Origin: Rhizobium sp. R634
Lineage (GTDB): Bacteria > Pseudomonadota > Alphaproteobacteria > Rhizobiales > Rhizobiaceae
DNA: 64,000 nt
Direction: 5' to 3'
Assembly (NCBI RefSeq): GCF_002211305.1
Contig: NZ_LOKW01000028.1
Span: forward strand, 124,001-188,000
Under the pieces are notes generated by a model. The model was not told the origin of the DNA, did no database searches, and saw nothing but the letters and a program-made list of their open reading frames with translations. Shown here one piece after another: positions 25,795-33,275 of the stretch; the first letter of the stretch is position 1, and every line of letters starts with the position of its first letter. A program made the translations under genes and the position numbers.

Positions 25795-26643
25795 TCAGAG
25801 CTGCAGCGCAGCCTGGCGGCGGGCTCGGAACATCGCCCAGAGGCCGAGCAGGACCATGGGCGAGGAGAGGACCATGCCCATGGTCAGCCAGTTGGTGCCG
25901 AGGAGGTAGCCAAGTTGTTTGTCGGGCTCGCGGAAGAACTCGACGAAGATCCGCGACAACGCATAACCGCAGACGAAGGCGCCGGAGACGAAGCCAGGGC
26001 TCTTCAGCGCGCGCATGCCATAGACGAGGGTGGCGAGCACCAGGAGCAGAACGATGCCTTCGAGGCCCGCTTCGTAGAGCTGGCTCGGGTGGCGAGCAAG
26101 CGTATCGCTAGCCGGGAAGACGACGGCCCAGGGCACGTCGGTCAGCCGGCCCCAGAGCTCGCCATTGATGAAATTGGCGATGCGGCCGAAGAAGAGGCCG
26201 AAGGGAACGACGGCGGCGACGATGTCGAACAGGCTCCAGATCGGAATGGCGTGGCGGCGGGCAAAGATGATCATGGCGATCGTCGTGCCGGCCAGTCCGC
26301 CGTGGAAGGACATGCCGCCGTTCCAGATCTCGACCGCACGCACGGGATCGCGCAGGACGGCGGACAGGTCGTAGAAGAAGATATAGCCGAGACGGCCGCC
26401 GAGCACGACGCCGAGGGCTGCCCAGACGATGAAGTCGTCGAGCTGCGTCTTCGATATCGGCGAACGATCGCCTGGCCAGAGACTGTCATTGGCGGCGATG
26501 CGGCGCGCATAGGCCCAGCCGAGCAGGATGCCGGCGACATAGGCCAGGCCGTACCAATGAATCGCCAGTGGGCCGATCGAAATGGCGATCGGATTGATGT
26601 CAGGGAAAGGCATGATGGCAAGGAGATTGGCTGCTGTCGGCAA
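25795..26643 (-). CDS. lgt: Prolipoprotein diacylglyceryl transferase
   Basis: 282 residues if translation starts at TTG 26643, which has GGGA five bases upstream and gives the expected length; an ATG at 26613 lacks a ribosome site and would shorten it by ten residues. Multi-pass inner-membrane protein with the Lgt signature GRIANFINGELWGR and the HWYGLAYVAGI segment with the essential His. It transfers diacylglycerol from phosphatidylglycerol to the lipobox Cys of lipoproteins, including the one encoded at 21696-22508. Confidence 0.95.
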   Translation of the reverse strand: MPTAANLLAIMPFPDINPIAISIGPLAIHWYGLAYVAGILLGWAYARRIAANDSLWPGDRSPISKTQLDDFIVWAALGVVLGGRLGYIFFYDLSAVLRDPVRAVEIWNGGMSFHGGLAGTTIAMIIFARRHAIPIWSLFDIVAAVVPFGLFFGRIANFINGELWGRLTDVPWAVVFPASDTLARHPSQLYEAGLEGIVLLLVLATLVYGMRALKSPGFVSGAFVCGYALSRIFVEFFREPDKQLGYLLGTNWLTMGMVLSSPMVLLGLWAMFRARRQAALQL

Positions 26644-26846
26644 GGTTTTCCCATCCGTTGAGATCGGCGGAACATGCCGCCGCGATCCCGGACGGTCAAG
26701 TGCATTGTTCGTGATCGCTCTTGCACTGCGCCTTCCAGCGAAGGCTATCGCGCGCAAGGCGCTTGCATCGCGGGTGGCGAAGCCCTACCTCAATCTTCGA
26801 GGCCCCGAAGGGCTGAATTCACCTCATGCGAAGGGAGAAAAACGCC

Positions 26847-27107
26847 ATGACGACCGGAACGAACCGCATCATGGACGAGTTCGCCAAGCTGATGACCGAT
26901 GCGGCCGGTGCCGCCCAGGGCGTCCGCAAGGAAATCGAGACCGCTTTCAACGCCCAGGCCGAGCGTTGGCTGAACAGCATGGACGTCGTCAAGCGCGAGG
27001 AATTCGAGGCCGTGCGCGAGATGGCGATCAAGGCGCGCGACGAGAACGAGGCGCTTGCGGCCCGCATTGCGGCGCTTGAAGCAAGGCTTGCCGGCGAAGG
27101 CCACTAA
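26847..27107 (+). CDS. BMFP-domain protein (UbiK accessory factor family)
   Basis: 86 residues from ATG 26847 with GGGAG eight bases upstream. Almost fully helical: an amphipathic N-terminal part (NRIMDEFAKLMTDAAGAAQGVRKEIETAFNAQAERWLN) and a C-terminal coiled coil (EFEAVREMAIKARDENEALAARIAALEARL), the pattern of the BMFP/DUF526 family. E. coli UbiK helps aerobic ubiquinone synthesis; Brucella BMFP has membrane-fusogenic activity. It is divergent from lgt. Confidence 0.87.
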   Translation: MTTGTNRIMDEFAKLMTDAAGAAQGVRKEIETAFNAQAERWLNSMDVVKREEFEAVREMAIKARDENEALAARIAALEARLAGEGH

Positions 27108-27499
27108 AGTTCCGACAGAATGCGGGACGCGGCATGGCTCCATTGCCCCATGCCGCGTCCGTCACAAAAAATTCAGGTGAGTTTTCCACCTGTGGACACT
27201 GCCAAAAAAGCCAATACGCAGAGTCGCTTATTCTCCCTTCTGAATTGAGTTTCGAAGTGCTTTCCACAGTGGCCTTGCCCTATTTTCCGCTCAGGGGGCT
27301 GGCAGGTGGCAAGGGCCATTATACACTGATTTTAAATGATGATTCGAAGCGACTTGGTAAGCTCCGGGCAGGTTATCTGCGTTAAGTCTGGCAGCGGTTC
27401 AACGATCATCCGAGTGGTGGTTCCGGTATTTGCGTGTGTCTTTTCTTGTGTTTGTAACAGCAAGTTAGGTCGCATTCGTTCCGGTCAAGAAGGTGCTGC
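27108..27499. other. Intergenic region upstream of YbjN gene
   Basis: 392 bp without a convincing gene. It is more AT-rich than its surroundings and contains two TTCCAC motifs facing each other (about 27183 and 27262). An open frame at 27134-27385 has poor codon use and no family features. Probably promoter region of 27500. Confidence 0.4.
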
Positions 27500-28000
27500 A
27501 TGAACCTGATGGAATTGGAAGTCGAGCGTCAGTCGAACCCGGTCGATATGATCGAGTACGTGGCCTCCAACAATGACTGGTCGTTCGAACGGTCCGGCGA
27601 GGACGAGATCGCGATGACGGTCGAAGGCCGCTGGGCGGACTACCATGTCTCCTTCTCCTGGATGGAGGAATTCGAGGCGCTGCATCTCGGCTGCGCCTTC
27701 GACATCAAAGTTCCCGACATCAGGGTCAACGAGGTGGTCAAGCTGCTCTCGGCGATCAACGGGCAGGTGCTGATGGGGCATTTCGACCTCTGGCGTCAGG
27801 AAGATGTCGTCATCTTCCGCCAGTCGCTGCTGCTTGCCGGTGGCGCGGAGCCTACGAACCGCCAGGTGGAGGTGCTGCTTTCCAGCGCGCTCGACACCTG
27901 CGAGGCCTATTTCCAGGCATTCCAGTTCGTCGTCTGGTCCGGCATGGACGCGACGAAGGCGATGGAAGCCGTGCTCTTCGAAACGGTCGGCGAGGCATAG
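27500..28000 (+). CDS. YbjN domain-containing protein
   Basis: 166 residues, acidic. The fold type is that of YbjN/type III chaperone-like proteins: DMIEYVASNNDWSFERSGEDEIAMTVEG then a beta meander YHVSFSWMEEFEALHLGCAF and a helical C-terminus. The function is unsettled; in enterobacteria YbjN affects motility and stress genes. Its TAG stop abuts the ATG of proC with no gap. Confidence 0.85.
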   Translation: MNLMELEVERQSNPVDMIEYVASNNDWSFERSGEDEIAMTVEGRWADYHVSFSWMEEFEALHLGCAFDIKVPDIRVNEVVKLLSAINGQVLMGHFDLWRQEDVVIFRQSLLLAGGAEPTNRQVEVLLSSALDTCEAYFQAFQFVVWSGMDATKAMEAVLFETVGEA

Positions 28001-28828
28001 ATGCCCGCGAACGCTTTCTCCTCGAAAAATCCCGTGGTCCTGATTGGCGCCGGAAATATGGGCGGAGCGATGCTCTCCGGCTGGCTGAAAAGCGGCGTTC
28101 CGGGCTCGGCGGTGGTTGTCGTCGATCCCGGCCCATCGCCGGCGATGCTGGCGACGATTAACGAGGCGGGGGCGACGCATCTGACCGTTCTTCCGGCCAA
28201 GCTGAAGGCGGGAGTGCTGTTCCTTGCGGTCAAGCCGCAGGTGATGGAGACGGTGCTGCCTGCGGTGAAGAGCGCCGTCGGACCGGACACGGTCGTCGTC
28301 TCGGTCGCGGCCGGCAAGACGCTCGGTTTTCTCGAAAAACATCTTGGCAAGGCGGCCATGGTGCGCGCCATGCCGAACACGCCGGCCATGGTCGGGCGCG
28401 GCGTGACCGGCGCTTTTGCCAATGCCGCAGTCAGCGATCAGCAGCGCGAGCGTGTCCATGGCCTTCTCAAGGTCTCGGGCCCGGTCGAATGGGTGCCTGA
28501 GGAAGCCGATATTGATGCCGTGACGGCGCTTTCGGGCAGCGGTCCGGCCTATGTGTTTTATCTCGTGGAATGTATGGCAGAAGCAGGCCGTAAACTCGGC
28601 CTGCAGGCGGACCTCGCCATGCGTCTTGCGCGGGAAACGGTCGCGGGGGCTGGTGAACTTTTGCACCAGTCCCCCGACGAAGCCTCGCGGCTGCGGCAGA
28701 ATGTGACCTCTCCAGGCGGCACGACGGCGGCAGCGCTCGCCGTGCTGATGGCCGAGGACGGCATGCAGCCCCTGTTCGATGCGGCCCTCGCTGCCGCGCG
28801 CAAACGGGCCGAAGAACTGGCCGGCTGA
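28001..28828 (+). CDS. proC: Pyrroline-5-carboxylate reductase
   Basis: 275 residues. Rossmann start VVLIGAGNMGGAMLSGWL, then FLAVKPQVMETVLP, and the family signature near the C-terminus (AVTALSGSGPAYVFYLVECMAEAG, LHQSPDEASRLRQNVTSPGGTTAAAL). It makes L-proline from pyrroline-5-carboxylate with NAD(P)H. The start codon follows the YbjN stop directly (TAGATG), so it depends on translation of the upstream gene or on a ribosome site inside it. Confidence 0.96.
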   Translation: MPANAFSSKNPVVLIGAGNMGGAMLSGWLKSGVPGSAVVVVDPGPSPAMLATINEAGATHLTVLPAKLKAGVLFLAVKPQVMETVLPAVKSAVGPDTVVVSVAAGKTLGFLEKHLGKAAMVRAMPNTPAMVGRGVTGAFANAAVSDQQRERVHGLLKVSGPVEWVPEEADIDAVTALSGSGPAYVFYLVECMAEAGRKLGLQADLAMRLARETVAGAGELLHQSPDEASRLRQNVTSPGGTTAAALAVLMAEDGMQPLFDAALAAARKRAEELAG

Positions 28829-28839
28829 CAGAGATCCAG

Positions 28840-29181
28840 ATGGCCGAAGAGATCACCTATGCCGATTTCGAGCGCGTCGACATTCGTGTCGGCACGATCA
28901 TCGAGGCGAGCCCCTTTCCGGAAGCGCGCAAGCCGGCATTCAAGCTGGTCATCGATTTCGGCCCTGAGATCGGCACCAGGAAATCCTCGGCACAAATCAC
29001 GGTGCACTATACGCTGGAAAGCCTGATCGGCCGGCAGGTGCTCGCCGTCGTCAACTTCCCGCCGCGCCAGATCGGGCCGTTCCGCTCGGAAGTGCTGACG
29101 CTCGGATTCGAGGACGAGAACGGCGCGATCGTGCTTGCCGCGGTCGAGCAGGGTGTGCCGAACGGCCGGAAGATGATGTGA
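28840..29181 (+). CDS. csaA: tRNA-binding protein, CsaA-like
   Basis: 113 residues consisting of a single tRNA-binding OB-fold domain (DIRVGTIIEASPFPEARKPAFKLVIDFG, IGRQVLAVVNFPPRQIG, LAAVEQGVPNGRKM). Homologous domains occur in Arc1p and at the ends of Met- and Phe-tRNA synthetases. CsaA has been reported as an export-related chaperone and a tRNA binder. It follows proC by 11 bp, so YbjN, proC and csaA form one operon. Confidence 0.92.
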   Translation: MAEEITYADFERVDIRVGTIIEASPFPEARKPAFKLVIDFGPEIGTRKSSAQITVHYTLESLIGRQVLAVVNFPPRQIGPFRSEVLTLGFEDENGAIVLAAVEQGVPNGRKMM

Positions 29182-29189
29182 GCGTGCGC

Positions 29190-29891
29190 TCACACCTTTT
29201 TATCGGCCGTTATGCCTGATGCGTTCGTGCCGGAGGTTCCTCCGGCTCTGATTTCCTGCAAAAACGGATTGTTCCGTCGTTCATCGCCGATGCGGCTGCC
29301 TGGGCCGTGGCCGCAGATGAAGCCGACATCGTCGCCAAGCGGCAGCACCTTGTCGCGGATCGAATCGAGAAGCTGCTGATGATTGCCGCCGGGCAGGTCG
29401 GTTCGGCCGATCGAGCCGTTGAAGAGCACGTCGCCGAGATGGGCGAAATTCTGCGCGCGGTTGAAAAAGATGACATGGCCGGGTGCGTGGCCCGGCGCAT
29501 GATAGACCTCGAATTCGTGGTCGCCGAAGGAGACCTTGTCGCCATCCTTCAGCCAGCGGTCGGGCACGACATTGCGCAATCCCGATATGCCGTATGTCGC
29601 GGCCTGGGTCTCGATCCGTTGCAGCAGCGGCAGGTCGTCCTGATGCGGACCGACCACTTGGACGCCGAGGGCTTGCTTCAATTCGCTGGCGCCGCCGGCA
29701 TGATCGAGATGGCCGTGCGTCAGCCAGATTTCCTTGATGGTCAGCCCGCTTTTTTCGATCGCCTGAAGGATGAGCGGCACGTCGCCGCCCGGATCGACGA
29801 CGACGCCTTCCTGGGTCTCGGGATCGAAGAAAACGGTGCAGTTCTGCTGGAAGGGTGTCACCGGAATGATGCCGGCCTGGAGCATGCCCAT
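29190..29891 (-). CDS. MBL-fold metallo-hydrolase (glyoxalase II-like)
   Basis: 233 residues from ATG 29891, chosen for GAGG six bases upstream and for the family N-terminus MGMLQAGIIPVTPFQQNCTVFFD. The metal site THGHLDHAGG, a later GHAPGHVIFF and CGHGPG give the set of metal ligands of glyoxalase II/YcbL proteins. Likely a thioesterase with two metal ions. It converges with csaA with an 8-bp gap. Confidence 0.92.
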   Translation of the reverse strand: MGMLQAGIIPVTPFQQNCTVFFDPETQEGVVVDPGGDVPLILQAIEKSGLTIKEIWLTHGHLDHAGGASELKQALGVQVVGPHQDDLPLLQRIETQAATYGISGLRNVVPDRWLKDGDKVSFGDHEFEVYHAPGHAPGHVIFFNRAQNFAHLGDVLFNGSIGRTDLPGGNHQQLLDSIRDKVLPLGDDVGFICGHGPGSRIGDERRNNPFLQEIRAGGTSGTNASGITADKKV

Positions 29892-30178
29892 AGGTGCCTC
29901 GCTTGGTGTCTCGTGTGCTCCGGGTATAGTCCGAAACCGCGCCAAGGACAGCCGGAATCTTCCGCCACCGATGCCTGTTTCACGGCAAAAAGACGGATTG
30001 CAACAAGAGTTTATGACGGTTCGTGTCACCGAGCTGACCCGTTGGTTGTGGAATTTATCCAGTTTTTTCAGTCGCTTGGAGGAAGCCTCTCCCGCGTGTG
30101 GTTTCGCCGGGGGAAACGGGAGGGAACATCGTGGAAGGCCGCGCGTTGTCAGGCCATCGAAACCAAGGAGACGCTCAC

Positions 30179-30796
30179 ATGACCTTGAAAAGAAACATTC
30201 TGCTGGCTGGAGCCGTGCTCCTGGCGAGCGGTGGTCTTGCGCAGGCGGAGATGGTGGCGACAACCGTCAATGATCTCAACGTCCGCTCCGGCCCCGGCCC
30301 GCAATATCCGGCAGTGGGTCTTGCCACGCGCGGCTCGACCGCGGTGCTCGACGGCTGCATCGAAGGCAGCCGCTGGTGCCGCGTCGACGTCAACGGCATG
30401 CGCGGTTGGGTCTATGCCGATTATCTGCAGGTCGACCGCGGCGGCACCCCCGTCATCGTCGAACAGCATCGCGCCGAGATCGGCGTTCCCGTCGTGACTT
30501 ACGAATCGACCGCCAGTGTCGTGCCCGCCGATCCGCAGCCGGCGCCCGGCGATGAGCTGATCGGCCCGGTCGGCGCCGTCGAGACCATTACCCCGCCGGA
30601 AACCGTTCGCACCTATATCGATACCAATCCGACTGAAACGATACGGCTCGGCGGCGATGTCGTGGTCGGCGCGGAAGTGCCCGCCGACGTCACCTTCCAG
30701 ACGATTCCGGATTACGAGTATCGCTATACAAGGATCAACGATCGGCCGGTGCTGGTCGATCCCGGTACCCGCCGGATCGTCTACGTCTATCAATGA
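30179..30796 (+). CDS. Secreted protein with SH3 and DUF1236 domains
   Basis: 205 residues with a signal peptide (KRNILLAGAVLLASGGLAQA). An SH3b domain follows (TTVNDLNVRSGPGPQYPAVGLATRGSTAVLDGC, RVDVNGMRGWVYADYL), then a Pro/Thr/Glu-rich linker, and a C-terminal DUF1236 segment (RYTRINDRPVLVDPGTRRIVYVY). Such proteins are common in rhizobia and probably attach to the cell wall or outer membrane. The SH3b domain suggests peptidoglycan contact. GGAG lies ten bases upstream of the start. A terminator follows. Confidence 0.88.
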   Translation: MTLKRNILLAGAVLLASGGLAQAEMVATTVNDLNVRSGPGPQYPAVGLATRGSTAVLDGCIEGSRWCRVDVNGMRGWVYADYLQVDRGGTPVIVEQHRAEIGVPVVTYESTASVVPADPQPAPGDELIGPVGAVETITPPETVRTYIDTNPTETIRLGGDVVVGAEVPADVTFQTIPDYEYRYTRINDRPVLVDPGTRRIVYVYQ

Positions 30797-30826
30797 CGTG
30801 ACTGGGACGTGAGTAGTAATCGAAGG

Positions 30827-30850
30827 AGGCGGCCCACGGGGCCGCCTTTA
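30827..30850 (+). terminator. Terminator after the SH3/DUF1236 gene
   Basis: Arms AGGCGGCC (30827-30834) and GGCCGCCT (30840-30847) with a 5-nt loop, followed by TTTAG. It lies 30 bp past the stop codon. Confidence 0.75.
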
Positions 30851-30876
30851 GTTTGATGACCCCCGTGTTCAACCCC

Positions 30877-30963
30877 ACGCCATCCTCGGCCTTATGCCGA
30901 CGATCTGCTGCCTTATGAAGCGGAAGCAGATACTCGGGGACAAGCCCGAGCATGACGAAAGAC
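30877..30963. repeat. Rhizobial palindromic intergenic repeat (RIME-like), copy 1
   Basis: About 87 bp made of two palindromic halves: CATCCTCGGCC...GCCGACGATCTG and CAGATACTCGGGGACAAGCCCGAGCATG. The same element recurs at 63915-64000 with roughly 85-90% identity. It resembles the short Rhizobium intergenic mosaic elements with two palindromes. It lies in the gap after the terminator at 30827-30850. Confidence 0.8.
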
Positions 30964-31110
30964 ATATAGGCCGGCCTGCCGGCAGTCTCTCCGCCTTAAT
31001 CCCGCATCGGTTGATTTTCTTAACGCTTTCCTCCTGAATATGATAAAATGCTAATATGCCGAAGGTTCGGCATATATGGGCGATCGGGGAGATCGCCAGA
31101 GGAGGAAATC

Positions 31111-31380
31111 ATGGAAGCGCTACTTCCGTTTGTCGTGCAACTGATTGCCGGCGCCATCGGCGGCAATGCGGCGAGTGCTGCGTTAAAGCAGCACTCGATC
31201 AACGTCGTCGCCCGCACGATCGCAGGTGCGATCGGCGGTGTCGGCGGCGGCATGCTGCTCAGCATGGTCGGTGGAGAAGCGGCTATTGCCGGCCTGATCG
31301 CCGACGGCATCGGCGGCCTGATCGGCGGCGGCATTCTCTCGACGCTCGCCGGGCTGGTGATGGCGCGGGCGCACAGGTAA
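31111..31380 (+). CDS. Small glycine-rich membrane protein
   Basis: 89 residues from ATG 31111, with AGGAGG seven bases upstream. The sequence is a succession of Gly-zipper-like helices (LIAGAIGGNAASAAL, TIAGAIGGVGGGMLLSMVGG, LIADGIGGLIGGGILSTLAGLV), so it is probably an integral membrane or membrane-inserting protein. No homologous function is recognised. Gly-zipper small proteins can form channels, so toxicity would be possible, but there is no sign of an antitoxin or antisense RNA. Confidence 0.72.
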   Translation: MEALLPFVVQLIAGAIGGNAASAALKQHSINVVARTIAGAIGGVGGGMLLSMVGGEAAIAGLIADGIGGLIGGGILSTLAGLVMARAHR

Positions 31381-31482
31381 GAGGTCCGGCAGGCCGTTAC
31401 CACAGCGCCGCGCGTCTTTTCAGGCGTGCAAAGAAAGCTGTAGCACCTTGAATGACCGGCCGGGCCGATCGCGCGAGACGTC

Positions 31483-31666
31483 TTATTCGGCGGTGACAGC
31501 CGCCGGATAGGCTTCCTTCGACGGCGTGAAGCGATACGGGCCGATTTCAGAAACCGGGGCACTTCCGCGGCCGGGTCAGTACGTGGATCTTGGCGTCTTT
31601 CAAGGCGACGAACTTGCCGTTGAGCCAGATTTCGCCGTCCAACTGATCGAAAGCAAGGGAAGCTAT
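31483..31666 (-). pseudogene. ilvE: ilvE remnant (branched-chain aminotransferase), start lost and middle deleted
   Basis: Read on the minus strand from 31666 the DNA encodes IASLAFDQLDGEIWLNGKF..DAKIHVLT, the N-terminal ~31 residues of IlvE, but the start codon is ATA, still preceded by a GGAGGAGACC ribosome site. Directly after HVLT (junction near 31570-31576) the reading frame breaks, and another frame gives AAEV..PVSEIGPYRFTPS down to TAA at 31483-31485, which is the IlvE C-terminus. About 300 codons, including the PLP lysine region, are missing. It is divergent from the marR gene at 31919. Confidence 0.8.
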
Positions 31667-31918
31667 CCCTGGTCTCCTCCGGCACTCGAAGCGCCATGCC
31701 TGTTGATTGTTGTCCCCATTACGTTTTATCCACAGACGCAAGGGGAAATCGCGCATGCGTCGGAGTTAGGGGCGGGGCTTTCGTTTCCAGGGAAATACAG
31801 TCCGTGCCGGGCTCCCGCAGAGTGTGGAAAGCCTGGCAGCGACGTAAATTTATGTCGATAAAGCTGACATATCTTTGCGAAGGTTTCCGGATGCGCGGAA
31901 AGAGAAAGGAAATGCCGA

Positions 31919-32410
31919 GTGTCACGACAGACGGGAGCGAAAGCGGGCAAGCCGGAGTTGCTTGCCACGCCGATGGAAGATACCGACGTGATCGATTTCG
32001 AGATCATCGAGCTGTTCTTCTTCGCCTATCGCGACTTCGTTTCCGATCCTGACGCCATTCTCGAAAAGAGCGGATTCGGCCGGGCGCATCATCGCGTCGT
32101 GCATTTCGTCAACCGCAATCCGGGCATGACGGTGGCCGATCTCTTGGATACGCTGAAGATCACCAAGCAGAGCCTTGCAAGGGTGCTGAAACAGCTGATC
32201 GATTCAGGCTATATTCGCCAGGTAGCCGGTCCCGAGGATCGGCGGCAGCGCAAGCTCTATCCGACGAAAACAGGGCGGGAGCTGGCGCTTGCCCTTGCGG
32301 AGCCGCAATCGCGCCGCATTGAACGGGCATTCGATGGTGCTTCTGCGGAGGCGCGAGAGGGCGTAAAGGCTTTCCTCAGAGGCATGCGGGACAGACAGAA
32401 GGCGGATTGA
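31919..32410 (+). CDS. MarR family regulator
   Basis: 163 residues from GTG 31919, with AAGGA eight bases upstream; ATG 31973 is an alternative. The winged helix is clear (HHRVVHFVNRNPGMTVADLLDTLKITKQSLARVLKQLIDSGYIRQVAGPEDRRQRKLYPTKTGREL). It is followed with no gap by an OmpR-type response regulator, an arrangement like petP-petR of Rhodobacter, where PetP is a MarR protein. The divergent neighbour was an ilvE gene, now decayed, which may have been a target. Confidence 0.92.
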   Translation: MSRQTGAKAGKPELLATPMEDTDVIDFEIIELFFFAYRDFVSDPDAILEKSGFGRAHHRVVHFVNRNPGMTVADLLDTLKITKQSLARVLKQLIDSGYIRQVAGPEDRRQRKLYPTKTGRELALALAEPQSRRIERAFDGASAEAREGVKAFLRGMRDRQKAD

Positions 32411-33112
32411 ATGGCGGTCAAGACAGGTATTTCCGACGATGCGGCGCATCTGCTGGTGGTCGACGACGACTCCCGCATCCGTGCCCTGCTCAATCGTTAT
32501 CTCGCCGAGAACGGCTTCCGCGTCACCGTCGCCGCCGATGGCGCCGAGGCGCAGCGCAAGCTTGCTGGCCTCGATTTCGACCTCATCATCATGGACGTGA
32601 TGATGCCCGGCGAATCCGGCATCCAGGTCACGCGCGGGCTTCGCGCCATCAAGAACGTGCCGATCATCATGCTGACGGCGCTGGCGGAATCGGGCAACCG
32701 GATCGAGGGTCTCGAGGCGGGCGCCGACGATTATCTCTCCAAGCCTTTCGATCCGCGCGAACTGGTGCTGCGCATCAACAACATCCTGCGCCGCAATGCC
32801 GGCGGCGAGGGACCGAAGATCGAGCAGGTCATGTTCGGGCCCTATACTTTCTCGCTCACCCGCAAGGAGCTGAAGAGGGCGAGCGAGGTGATCCGGCTGA
32901 CCGATCGGGAGCAGGAGATCATGCTGCTCTTTGCGCGGCGCGCCGGCGATACGATCCCCCGCCACGAGCTGATCGGCGACGATGCCGAGGTCGGCGAGCG
33001 CACGATCGACGTGCAGATCAACCGGCTGAGACGCAAGATCGAGGACGATCCGGCCAATCCGGTCTGGCTGCAGACGGTGCGCGGCATCGGATACAGGCTG
33101 AGCATCGACTAG
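32411..33112 (+). CDS. OmpR family response regulator (PetR-like)
   Basis: 233 residues. Receiver domain with acidic pocket VVDDDSR, phospho-acceptor Asp in LIIMDVMMPGESG (~57) and Lys in YLSKPFDPREL (~106). The C-terminal winged helix ends TVRGIGYRLSID. The ATG follows the marR TGA directly, so the two are translationally coupled. A kinase gene follows after 163 bp that holds palindromic repeats. The likely role is as partner of that kinase; the PetR relation is inferred from order and length. Confidence 0.93.
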   Translation: MAVKTGISDDAAHLLVVDDDSRIRALLNRYLAENGFRVTVAADGAEAQRKLAGLDFDLIIMDVMMPGESGIQVTRGLRAIKNVPIIMLTALAESGNRIEGLEAGADDYLSKPFDPRELVLRINNILRRNAGGEGPKIEQVMFGPYTFSLTRKELKRASEVIRLTDREQEIMLLFARRAGDTIPRHELIGDDAEVGERTIDVQINRLRRKIEDDPANPVWLQTVRGIGYRLSID

Positions 33113-33226
33113 AACAGGATGAATTTAGGCCCGGTTGGCCTAAAATCTGAATCCTGTTCTAAATTAAAGAGTTAGAGCATGATGTCGTCAGAGAACCGCT
33201 CGCACTTTTCGGCATCATGCTTGAGA
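33111..33226. repeat. Two consecutive rhizobial palindromic repeat units
   Basis: Unit one: AGAACAGGAT (33111-33120) and ATCCTGTTCT (33151-33160) plus inner arms TTTAGGCC/GGCCTAAA; its first bases are part of the response-regulator stop codon TAG (33110-33112). Unit two: AGCATGATG (33176-33184) and CATCATGCT (33213-33221), with AACCGCT and CACTTTTCGG inside. Both have the look of the abundant palindromic elements of Rhizobium intergenic DNA. As RNA they would form stems between the regulator and kinase genes. Confidence 0.8.
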
Positions 33227-33275
33227 GATATGGAAGCGGCGTGACACAGAGAGATTGCGGCCAGGACCGGCGCTG

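Noticed and set aside
27134..27385. Open frame in the gap between the BMFP gene and the YbjN gene
   Set aside because: No ribosome site, no recognisable domain, and it spans an AT-rich promoter-like region.
31726..31734. TTATCCACA, a perfect DnaA-box sequence
   Set aside because: A single box is expected by chance or as an isolated DnaA site; there is no cluster, AT-rich unwinding region or replication gene nearby to suggest an origin.
31526..31861. Open frame of 111 codons on the plus strand
   Set aside because: It runs antisense through the ilvE remnant and into the promoter region of the marR gene, without a ribosome site or recognisable motif.
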